Assembly: GCA_009667805.1 (NCBI GenBank)
Contig: CM019069.1
Coordinates: 92,911,204-92,975,203, forward strand
Direction: 5' to 3'
Origin: Leptobrachium leishanense
Lineage: Eukaryota > Chordata > Amphibia > Anura > Megophryidae
DNA length: 64,000 bases
The notes beneath the pieces were generated by a model. That model saw nothing but the letters and a program-made list of their open reading frames with translations. It did not search any database and was not told where the DNA came from. Position numbers and translations under genes: made by a program. Shown here in pieces: positions 55,811 through 64,000 of this stretch (its first letter is position 1; each line of letters starts with the position of its first letter).

Positions 55811-55949
55811 GCCGGTGGCCGCGTGCTTCCTGTTAGAATGGCCTGCTGACAGGAAGTGGAGCCGCTCGCCTGGCTGTTTCATCGATCCCAGGCGAGCGGC
55901 TGCACTTCCTGTCAGCGGCCGTTCTAACAGGAAGCACGCGGCCGCCGGT
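55811..55949. repeat. GC-rich inverted repeat beside minisatellite locus 3
   Basis: GCCGGTGGCCGCGTGCTTCC pairs with GGAAGCACGCGGCCGCCGGT. Arms of about 60 bases (GTTAGAA...GACAGGAAGTG, CCGCTCGCCTGG) flank a small loop with TTTCATCGAT. Confidence 0.88.
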
Positions 55950-55967
55950 CGCAGAGAGGTGAGCTGG

Positions 55968-56895
55968 GGGCACTATCCATGAAACGCTGGGGGGGCATAT
56001 ATCCATGAGACCTGGGGCAGTATCCATGAGACCTGGGGCATATATCCATGAGACCTGGGGCATATATCCATGAGACCTGGGGCATTATCCATGAGAGCTG
56101 GGGCATTATCCATGAGAGCTGGGGCATTATCCATGAGACCTGGGGGCATTATCCATGAGAGCTGGGGCATTATCCATGAGACCTGGGGGCATTATCCATG
56201 AGAGCTGGGGCAGTATCCATGAGACCTGGGGCATATATCCATGAGACCTGGGGGCATATATCCATGAGAGCTGGGGCAGTATCCATGAGAGCTGGGGCAT
56301 TATCCATGAGAGCTGGGGCATATATCCATGAGAGCTGGGGCATTATCCATGAGAGCTGGGGCATATATCCATGAGAGCTGGGGCATTATCCATGAGACCT
56401 GGGGGCATTATCCATGAGAGCTGGGGCATTATCCATGAGACCTGGGGCATTATCCATGAGACCTGGGGCATTATCCATGAGAGCTGGGGCATTATCCATG
56501 AGACCTGGTGCATTATCCATGAGACATGGGGCATATATCCATGAGACCTGGGGCATTATCCATGAGACCTGGGGGCATTATCCATGAGAGCTGGGGCATT
56601 ATCCATGAGAGCTGGGGCATTATCCATGAGACCTGGGGCATTATCCATGAGACCTGGGGGCAATATCCATGAGACCTGGGGGCAATATCCATGAGACCTG
56701 GGGCATTATCCATGAGACCTGGGGCATTATCCATGAGACCTGGGGGCAATATCCATGAGACCTGGGGGCAATATCCATGAGACCTGGGGGCATTATCCAT
56801 GAGACCTGGGGGCATTATCCATGAGACCTGGGGCATTATCCATGAGAGCTGGGGGCATTATCCATGAGAGCTGGGGCATATATCCATGTGAACTG
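55968..56895 (-). repeat. 22-bp minisatellite, locus 3 (CATGGATAATGCCCCAGGTCT on minus)
   Basis: About 42 units, 21-23 bases each, alternating GAGACCTGGGGCATTATC and GAGAGCTGGGGCATTATC types on the plus strand. It is the longest of the three arrays. Confidence 0.95.
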
Positions 56896-57011
56896 GGAAA
56901 ATATATCCATATAACCAGTGCCGTGTATATTATTCTGGGGGTCCAGTGCTGTGTATATAATTCTGGGGGGTCTGTGCCCGGATATATATATAGATTATAT
57001 TTAAAATGCGT

Positions 57012-57356
57012 TAGTCCAGTTGCCAAAATCGCGAGTATACCCCTGAGACAGGCATTGATTCCATCTTTGTGTGGGATGTTACTGTATAGGGATTCTACAT
57101 CCATAGTAACTAATATAGTGTCGTCTGGTAGTGTCTGGATATCTCTGAGTTTGTTGAGAAAGTCTGTGGTGTCCTGTATATAACTGGCAGTGTTTGTTAC
57201 TAAGGGTTTCAGGATACCCTCTATAAGGCCAGAAATAAGTTCGGGAAGTGTGTCCATACCTGCGATAATGGGTCGTCCTGGGTTCCCGGGCTTGTGGATT
57301 TTGGGCAGCATGTAGAACGTGCCCATGCCCATATATACACATACATACACCCACAC
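57012..57356 (-). pseudogene. Penelope-like reverse transcriptase, N-terminal fragment
   Basis: On the minus strand FYMLPKIHKPGNPGRPII (about 57315), SYIQDTTDFLNKL and TMDVESLYSNIPHKDGI are conserved Penelope motifs. The match ends at 57046, where 30 bases like the element's own 3' terminus (GATTTTGGCAACTGGACTAA on minus) follow. Confidence 0.85.
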
Positions 57357-57427
57357 ATACTCATTTTAAAAACAAACAATCACACTGGTTTATACTATAA
57401 AATTAGAAATAATGTACCATACACCCT

Positions 57428-57636
57428 TTTTTTTGTTTTTGAGAAAGGATTTTACCAGGAAGGATACATTGGGATTTCTCTCGTTTTCAAGTATGTCCTG
57501 GGTGGCGAGTATGTACCATTAGGTGGCTTGCCCAAGGACACTTACTGGAGCGGTTGCTCGCTGAGATCGAACCCATGACTCCACAGGCTCTCTCCATGCA
57601 GAGCAGTGATGTTACTTCTACTCCACCCAGCTCTTG
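57428..57636 (-). mobile_element. tRNA-derived SINE, copy 2
   Basis: Reversed copy of the SINE at 25323-25530. The B-box on the minus strand is GGTTCGATCTC. The tail is A-rich (AAAACAAAAAAAAGGG). About 80-85 percent similar by eye. Confidence 0.8.
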
Positions 57637-57814
57637 GTCAATCATGGTGACAAATTTTAGTTAACTATGACAGTCAGTTGGTTATGCTTGACACTTGTGT
57701 GAAACCTGTAATGTACTGTATGTTATGACATAATGTAAGTTTCATTGGTCTGCATGTGCATTGGAATCTACCTGGTGATGAATTGGACCATGCATTCCTT
57801 TTCCCTTTAACGAC

Positions 57815-58384
57815 AGATCATGTCAGACTAACTTAATTGCATTCTATGAGGAAGTAAGTAGAAGCATAGATCAGGGGGTCGCAGTGGATGTGATTTATTT
57901 TTTTGCCAAAGCTTTCGACACAGTTCCACACAAGAGGTTACTATTTCAATTAAGAAAAATCTGTCTGGATGAAAATACTTGTTCTTGGATAGGAAACTGG
58001 CTAAAGCATAGGGTACAGCGAGTGTTCATAAATGGTCATGTATCAGTGTTTACAGATGACACAAAACTAGGAAAAGTAATACAATGTGTGCTGGATGTTA
58101 CTTCGCAGCATTTAGGGATTTAGATAGATTGGGGGACTGGGCACTTAAATGGCAGATGAAAGTTAATGTAGATAAATGCAAGGTTATGCACTTTGGAGTG
58201 AAGAACACAAGCAATATATACCCTAAATGGTACAGAGTTAGGGAAATCAAATCAGGAGAAGGATTTGGGAATAAGCATAGACTTCAAACTAAGCAACACT
58301 GCGCAATGTCAAACAGCAGCCGCCAAAGCCAGCAAGGTATTGTCATGCATGAAAAGGGGAATTCACTCTCGGGATGAAAACATA
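57815..58384 (+). pseudogene. CR1/L2-type LINE reverse transcriptase, part 1
   Basis: VDVIYFFAKAFDTVPHKRLL (about 57881) is the typical palm motif of CR1/L2 LINEs. WIGNWLKHRVQRVFING follows, then the sequence jumps to VFTDDTKLG (about 58050): the GVPQGSVLGP segment is deleted and the usual FADD reads FTDD. DLDRLGDWALKWQMKVNVDKC (58123) continues. The frame is cut by the CAGGG element at 58385. Confidence 0.87.
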
Positions 58385-59254
58385 CAGGGTAATTCATAGA
58401 AAATCAGCGTTCGGTTACCTTTCCTGGCCATTCGGCTATCCAGAGAGCAGGCAATTCGCCAAATCTTGGAGAATTGCCTGCACATACGGTGCCTGTTCGA
58501 GGGCAGTGAAATCCCCATAGAGAAGCAATGCTTCGGCTATTCAGAGAACAAAAAAAAGCAGTGAAAGGTTCCCTAAATGCCCTGTCATTCAGTGGTTTAA
58601 TTCGGCAGGTTTATTCAGGCGAATCCCATAGGCTTCAATGTTAAAAATATTTCTGTTTTAATTCAATATCTAATACATCGTTGATTATAATATTCTGCAG
58701 TAAAGAGTCTCTATAGATTTTTTAGGATATTTTAAGCATTTTTCGGTATTTTTATTTTTTTATTTTTTTTAAATCCAATTTGTTTTTATAATTTTTCTTA
58801 ACTTTACTTATATTTTCTGTAACAGCCCTTTTTATTATCATTCATTGGACCTCATATGTTCAGACATTTTCGCTCAGTAGTTTCTTTGTAAACAGCGTTT
58901 CACTTTTCAAACATTCAAGCAAACTGTTTTTCTAATTTATTCACTGCATTCGTCTGCAATGTTGGCTTTTTCTGGCGGCTTCGCTGCGTGTGCTCGGCTC
59001 CTGCTCGGGTTTTTTCGACGTTTTTGGCAGGTTAATCCAGATGTTTTTGTGGGTTTCGGTGTGCGTTCGCCCTCGGTTTGCGGTGAGTTTTTGGTGGGTT
59101 TGCGGCAACCTTTCCCTGCAACTCGAGGACCCTGTGGTGCTTGTTGAATACACCGCAGGGTCGCCGAAATGGGATCGCCAAATCGAACCGAATTGAAGAG
59201 AATGAAAAGTCACCGAACGTGCGGTGGTTTTTCGATTCTCTTTGAATAACCCTG
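58385..59254. mobile_element. CAGGG-family short element, copy 5
   Basis: CAGGGTAATTCATAGAAAAT at the left and CTCTTTGAATAACCCTG at the right. The 3-bp flank ATA is repeated at 58382-58384 and 59255-59257. It splits the LINE. Same orientation as copy 2. Confidence 0.88.
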
Positions 59255-59257
59255 ATA

Positions 59258-59483
59258 ATTTTGCTTCTTTATAAATCAATGGTAAGACCGCACCTTGAAT
59301 ATGCCATGTAATTTTGGACACCTGTCTTAAAAAAGGATATTACAGCGCTAGAAAAAGTGCAGAGACGAGTGACTAAATTAATAAGGGGAAAGGAAGGTTT
59401 AAGTTATGAGGAAAGGCTAATAAGCTTAAACCTGTTTAGTTTAGAGAAACGGCGACTTAGAGGGGATCTGATAACTTTATATA
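59258..59483 (+). pseudogene. LINE reverse transcriptase, part 2
   Basis: MVRPHLEYAM (about 59281) to [14 protein letters not shown] and [17 protein letters not shown]. This is the C-terminal thumb region of CR1/L2 ORF2. A stop follows AM. Confidence 0.85.
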
Positions 59484-60988
59484 CAGTGGCAAGAAAAAGT
59501 TTGTGAACCCTTTGGGATTACGTGGAGTTTTGCATGAATTGGTCATAAAATGTGCTCTGATCTTCATCTAAGTCACAACAATTTGAAAAACACAGTCTGC
59601 TTAAAATAATACAACACAAACATTATATGTTTTCATGTTTTTATTGAACAGAACATGTAAACATTCACAGTGCAGGGTGGAAAAAGTATGTGAACCTTTT
59701 GGACTTAATAACTGGTTGACCCTCCTTTGGCAGCAATAACCTCAACCAAATGTTTCCTGTAGTTGCAGATCAGACATGCACAATGATCTGGAGTAATTTT
59801 GGACCACTCCTCTTCACAAAACTGTTTCAGTGTAGCAATATTCTTGGGATGTCTGGTGTGAATCGCTCTCTTAAGGTCATGCCACAGCATTTCAATCGGG
59901 TTGAGGTCAGGACTCTGACTGGGCCACTCCAGAAGGCGTATTTTGTTTTGTTGAAGCCATTCTTTTGTTGAATTACTTGTATGCTTTGGGTCATTGTCCT
60001 GTTGCATCACCAATCCTCTGCGGAGCTTCAGTTGGCGGACAGATGGTCTTACGTTTTCCTGCAAAATGTCTTGATAAACTCTGGAATTCATTTTTCCATC
60101 AATGACAACAATCCGTCCAGGCCCTGAGGCAGCAAAGCAGCCCCAAACCATGATGCTCCCTCCGCCATGTTTTACAGTGGGGATGAGGTTTTGATGTTGG
60201 TGTGCTGTGCCTTTTTTTCTCCACACATAGTGTTGTGTGTTTTTTCCAAACAACTCAATTTTGGTTTCATCTGTCCACAGAATATTTTGCCAGTGGTGTG
60301 CTGTGGACCATCCAGGTGCTCTTTTGCAAACTTCAAACGTGCTGCAATATTCTTTTTGGACAGCAATGGCTTCCTCTGTGGTGTCCTCCCATGTACTCCA
60401 TTCTTGTTTAATGTTTTCCTTATTGTAGATGCGTCAACAAAAATGCCTAAGGAGAGTAGCAACAGTGCTGAACTTTCTCCATTGGTAGACAGTCTGTCTT
60501 ACTGTGGACACATGAACATCAAGGCTTTTGGAGATACTTTTGTAACCCTTTCCAGCTTCATGCAAGTCAACAATTCTTGGTCGTAGGTCTTCTGAGAGCT
60601 CTTTTCTGCGAGGCATGGTTCACAACAGGCAGTGCTTCTTGAAACCAGTAAACCCAAAACTGGTGTGTGTTTTTAAAGGGCAGGACAGCTTTCAGCAACA
60701 CATCCAATAATATCACACTGATTGGACTCAAGGTTGGCTCATTCCTGGCTCCAATTAGCTCTTGGAGAAGTCATTAGGCTAGGGGTTCACATACTTTTTC
60801 CACCCTGCACTGTGAATGTTTACATGTTATGTTCAATAAACACATGAAAACATATAATGTTTGTGTTTTATTATTTTAAGCAGACTGTGTTTTTCAAATT
60901 GTTGTGACTTAGATGAAGACATTTTATGACCAATTCATGCAAAACTCCACATAATCCCAAAGGGTTCACATGCTTTTTCTTGCCACTG
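59484..60988 (-). mobile_element. Tc1-type transposon, copy 4 (same family as copy 1)
   Basis: CAGTGGCAAGAAAAAGTTTG at the left and its complement CTTTTTCTTGCCACTG at the right, with TA at 59482-59483 and 60989-60990. It is inserted in the LINE. Confidence 0.93.
59705..60616 (-). pseudogene. Tc1 transposase, internally deleted
   Basis: It starts with ATG at 60614-60616 ([20 protein letters not shown]), which copy 1 has lost. The helix-turn-helix reads [20 protein letters not shown] deletion then removes about 40 codons containing the GRP hook (near 60450), and a frame change affects the first catalytic block (about 60265). From 60253 the rest is open, with QQDNDPKHTSN and [11 protein letters not shown] to GGSTSY. 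Confidence 0.88.
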
Positions 60989-60999
60989 TAAATATAATC

Positions 61000-61235
61000 A
61001 AGCAATAGTTCTGGATACTGCTCACCACTTGTTTTGTGCCAGAATGGATCCACTCCCAAATCCAGTAAAATCCAGCAAAAAATAAATAAATCTGGCACTC
61101 TTCAGTATTAATAATGGATTTTATTCTTCAGCATAAGAAAAACAACGTTTCGACCCTAACGGTCTTTGACAAAGATCCGTCAGGGTCGAAACGTTGTTTT
61201 TCTTATGCTAAGGAATAAAATCCATTATTTTTCGC
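61000..61235. mobile_element. Penelope-like 3' ends as an inverted dimer
   Basis: A plus-strand segment 61170-61229 (GGTCGAAACGTTGTTTTTCT) is mirrored by 61110-61169. The longer left arm continues on the minus strand as TCCAGCAAAAAATAAATAAA. A short duplication (TTTATATA) of LINE sequence flanks it. There is no coding sequence. Confidence 0.6.
61167..61196 (+). ncRNA. degenerate hammerhead-ribozyme-like motif
   Basis: UUUGACAAAGAUCCGUCAGG, then GUCGAAACGUUG. The box reads UUGACAA where CUGANGA is expected, with A at G8, and stem II (GAUCC / GGUC) is weak. Confidence 0.3.
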
Positions 61236-61448
61236 TTTATATAAATATATACGAGGCCATTATAAACCATTATCTGGAAACCTATTCATTAATAGGACTA
61301 TACACAGGACACGAGGTCACCCATTTAGATGGGAAGAAAGGAAATTCAGCCTAAAGCTTAGGAAGTGTTACTTTACGGTGAGAACAATAAAGCTGTGGAA
61401 TTCTCTGCCTGTTGAGGTGGTTGGGTCAGAGAATGTACAGACTTTTAA
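61236..61448 (+). pseudogene. LINE ORF2, part 3
   Basis: YKYIYEAIINHYLETYS (frames mixed) to TRGHPFRWEERKFSLKLRK and LWNSLPVEVV. This is the C-terminal region of CR1/L2 ORF2, interrupted at 61449 by the piggyBac-like element. Confidence 0.8.
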
Positions 61449-62641
61449 CCCTTTCGCTGCTGAGGCTTTTCACACCTCTGTGCTGAGGTCATTTTTACCG
61501 GTTTTGCTCATCATGTTTAAACGTGTTTTGAAAGCTTATTTTAGTATATGACCCAGACATATTATATATCGTTCTTTCCGTCAGACTCGGTAGATTCATA
61601 ATATGTCATTATTATTGGTATACGTCATGACCTGTCTGTATATTATAACAAAAAATGCAATAAAATATGTATTTTCAATAATTTACAATGTGTAAAGTGT
61701 TTTTTTTCACATTTTAACATGCGAGCAATTGCGGTTATATTTTGTATGGGGTGCGCTTGTTAAAAAAATTAGAGATGGGGTCTCGTTACATTTTTTTTTG
61801 GGGAAAATTACACGATTTTTAACAAACGCACCGCATACAAAAATCGTTAGTGCAGCATCATTGTTCACATTATAATTGAAATGGGAACAATATTGCTACA
61901 CTAACCAACCAAAAAAAAGAAAAAAAAATGTTTATTTTTTTTTATAATTTTTTTACAAAAACTTTCACAGTCGTGTTTGGTATCGTTGGAACGGCCATGC
62001 TCTGGCCGATCCAACAGTACCAAACTTTAACCCCTAGCTGCCACGGATCGGGAGATAGGAAGTTCATTGGAACCCCCTATCTCCACCGTTGGTGGCAGCT
62101 AGGGGTTAACTCCAGGACTGGCGTCATCGTGCTAGGCTCGATGACGCCAGTCCTCAGGGGGAGTTCCCGGAGGCTTGGCCGACATCCAAGATGTCGGCCA
62201 GCTCCGGGAAAGGATCACGAACCGGCGCTTTTCAGCGCCGATTCGTGATCCGGCACCCCAGGGGTTAATGACAGGTACCATTTGGAAGGGCAGGCTGTGC
62301 CCTTCCAAATGGTGCCTGGGTTAACCCCCGCAACGCCGCCGATCGGGAGGGAGAGAGGTCCGAAGGACCTCCCCCCCTCCCTTTCAGGCGCCTCCTCCGC
62401 ACATGCGGGGGGGGGCACCTGAATTAGGTGTCATCGCGTCGCCGCGATGACACCTAATGTCCCCGCCGGGCTCCCGAGTGCTGGGCTGACATCCAAGATG
62501 TCAGCCCGCACCGGGGGGGCGCAGCAATCCGCCAGAATCCGGCGGATTGCTGCCTCCTGTGCTCGGACGCGCTGAGTGCATCCGTAGCACAGGAGAACCA
62601 CTTGGCTGGACGCGCTGAGCGCGTCCATAGCAGCCAAGTGG
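61449..62641. mobile_element. piggyBac-like short element, copy 4
   Basis: TTAA at 61445-61448 and 62642-62645. Ends CCCTTTCGCTGCTGAGG and CATAGCAGCCAAGTGG. Same family as copy 1 (16604-17580), about 215 bases longer, with additional GC-rich hairpins (for example GGACTGGCGTCATCGTGC / GATGACGCCAGTCC). Confidence 0.85.
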
Positions 62642-63078
62642 TTAAACAACGACTGGATGACTTCCTGCAGACACATAATATTAAGGGTTATAATATTTAA
62701 TATGTTGGTAAAAGCTTCTTGATCCAAGGAGAAATCTGACCGCCTTCTGGGGTCAAGAAGGAATTTTTCCCCAGTATGTTATTATTATTATTCTTTATTT
62801 ATAAAGCGCTGGCATATTCTGCAGCGCTGTACAATAGGCACCGTATAGACAGGGTTACAATACATTGAACAACATTTGACAAACAGTACAGGAGGAAATG
62901 AGGGCCCTATTCCCGTAGAAACTCACAATCTAGAAGGGTTGGGGTTGGAAACAGGAGGATATGTTGCATATTGGTGAGCGCTTCAGCCCTTTTGGATCAA
63001 CAGCAGTAGGTGATGTGTGAAAGGCTGAACCCAATGGACACATGTCTTTTTTGAGCCTATGTAACTATGTAATGATAT
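62642..63078 (+). mobile_element. LINE ORF2 end and 3' UTR with L2/SINE-type insertion
   Basis: After the TTAA the LINE resumes with QRLDDFLQTHNIKGYN and GVKKEFFPS, followed by a 3' UTR ending TATGTAACTATGTAATGA. An unrelated tail (62777-62992) interrupts it. Confidence 0.75.
62777..62992 (-). mobile_element. L2/SINE-type tail, reversed
   Basis: TTATTATTATTCTTTATTTA and TAAAGCGCTGGCATATTCTG with GAGGGCCCTATTCC and CTCACAATCTAGAA are the reverse of the tail at 2330-2466. Confidence 0.6.
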
Positions 63079-63530
63079 TAATTCAGCACTTTAAATTTAC
63101 AATGAGCATGAATTACACAAGTGCTCATTAAATGTAGCATCTCCTTAGTGTTCAAAGGAAACTACTGTATAACACTCTCTTGAAATTGTGCCATTTAGTA
63201 GCGAAGAAAATTGTGTCTCTTCTGAAAATTGTCATGTGCTATTGTGAAATTGTTCTTCAAAAACAGCTAGGGTAGCCTTCATGTGGGTGGCTAATTAGCC
63301 AAATACATGACCATTATTGAATGCCTACTGTACCATCAGCTTCCCATGTTTGCTGCCGTTTATAAATCATTTAGTTTCTTTCACCAAATCCTGCTAATAC
63401 AGTCTTCCTAACATATCCAAAATTCCAAACATATCCAAAATTCCAACTTTTCTAACGACACAGCAAAAATCCCAGTACACTCACAAATTATGACTGTCCC
63501 CACTCCCATATCCAATCCATACTAAATGTT
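63079..63530. other. no recognisable feature
   Basis: About 450 bases of AT-rich DNA. Confidence 0.4.
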
Positions 63531-63539
63531 TTAGTGAGA

Positions 63540-63830
63540 CTGCATCTCACCAACCTCTGCTAAATCTCTGCGATCTCTAAGTCACTCTCTACACCTGCAG
63601 GATCAAAAATAAATACTATTACCTGCTTACAAAGTCATCCTCTACATATCTCAGCTCATCTCCAAATTTTCCCTCTTTTACCAACTGCTTTCTGCCTCTG
63701 ACATCTCTAGAGCTGCACCTGTGCTGAGAAATTCTCTTCCTCACTGTGTCAGACTATGCTCTTTCAAACTTTTAAAACATCCTAGAAAACCTAGCCATTT
63801 AGCGAACCCTTTCAACTCTAAGTACAACGG
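63540..63830 (+). pseudogene. possible LINE ORF2 C-terminal relic
   Basis: Around 63711-63790 the translation APVLRNSLPHCVRLCSFKLL resembles the FRNSLP...FK..LKT C-terminus of L2/Rex-type LINEs. It is short and degraded, so the call is tentative. Confidence 0.3.
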
Positions 63831-64000
63831 TAAGCAATGTCCACCACCTGTTCTCCAGTCCACTTTGAATGAAATCCAGATCATATTAAATCATTAACTT
63901 ATTAACGAGTAGCCATGTTTTTTTCTATCAATTTAGCACTAGAGTAGTCTTACATAAGAAAATTTCAAAGGAACTGCTCATTTATGATTAGGATTTGTGT

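Larger units (their letters stand above)
55656..57011 (-). mobile_element. minisatellite-hairpin unit interrupting the Penelope gene
   Basis: The Penelope reverse transcriptase is separated into 57046-57356 and below 55655. The unit between them has palindromes (55694-55770 and 55811-55949), CAGCTCACCT (rc at 55960), a 22-bp minisatellite and TA-rich right sequence. Left border near CAGGGTTCGAGTCGAG (55678). Terminal repeats and a target duplication were not established. In minus orientation it resembles the element at 1429-2216. Confidence 0.6.

Noticed and set aside
55973..56836. Series of short minus-strand frames with MPQLSWIM-type repeats
   Set aside because: Same minisatellite as above; no codon bias or conserved domain.
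55968..56895. CRISPR-like array
   Set aside because: Units are contiguous with no unique spacers, and the setting is a vertebrate genome.
59672..60586. Plus-strand frames opposite Tc1 transposases (also 3672-4034 and 34128-34541)
   Set aside because: Shadows of the minus-strand transposase genes; motifs fit only the minus strand.

Overview
The window looks like intergenic DNA from a large vertebrate genome, most likely an amphibian and probably a frog. I infer this from the repeat content: Penelope-like elements with GIY-YIG endonucleases, several Tc1 families, chromodomain Ty3/gypsy elements, a CR1/L2 LINE, hAT, piggyBac and Harbinger-like short elements, a tRNA-derived SINE and a SPIN-like hAT element. 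No host exon, tRNA or rRNA gene was recognised. Every coding region found is a transposon gene, and almost all are broken.

Layout. 1-1400: 3' part of a Penelope-like element. 1429-2216: hAT-type short element with a minisatellite and a GC-rich hairpin. 2467-17830: one hAT element with an 8-bp target duplication (TTTATAAA), its own BED-finger transposase remnants, and insertions of a Tc1 element, a solo LTR (itself split by a complete gypsy element) and a piggyBac-like short element. 17858-19813: two copies of a short family with CAGGG ends. 20008-20907: SPIN-like hAT. 21.2-32.0 kb: short elements, an LTR inside an LTR, a SINE, two piggyBac-like elements and unique DNA. 32.7-34.8 kb: Harbinger-like element with a Tc1 inside. 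36337-38435: Tc1 with a solo LTR inside. 38.8-45.5 kb: hairpin elements, a solo LTR, another CAGGG copy and Penelope ends. 45540-53939: solo LTR split by gypsy-2, which is split by two hAT-type elements, one of which holds a further hairpin element. 53975-57356: broken Penelope-like element on the minus strand with a large minisatellite-hairpin unit inside. 57815-63078: CR1/L2-type LINE carrying a CAGGG element, a Tc1, a Penelope inverted dimer, a piggyBac-like element and an L2/SINE-like tail.

Most insertions can be delimited to the base because target duplications survive, so the order of events can be read directly. Three observations stand out. (1) The same 21-22 bp minisatellite, joined to a GC-rich hairpin, occurs at three loci whose outer ends differ. 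(2) Both gypsy elements have a primer-binding site complementary to the likely 5' end of their own transcript, which is the self-priming arrangement known from Tf1/sushi. (3) Several degenerate hammerhead-ribozyme-like motifs lie in Penelope ends. No searches or folding programs were run. Family names rest on recognised motifs, and boundaries on termini and duplications read by eye.
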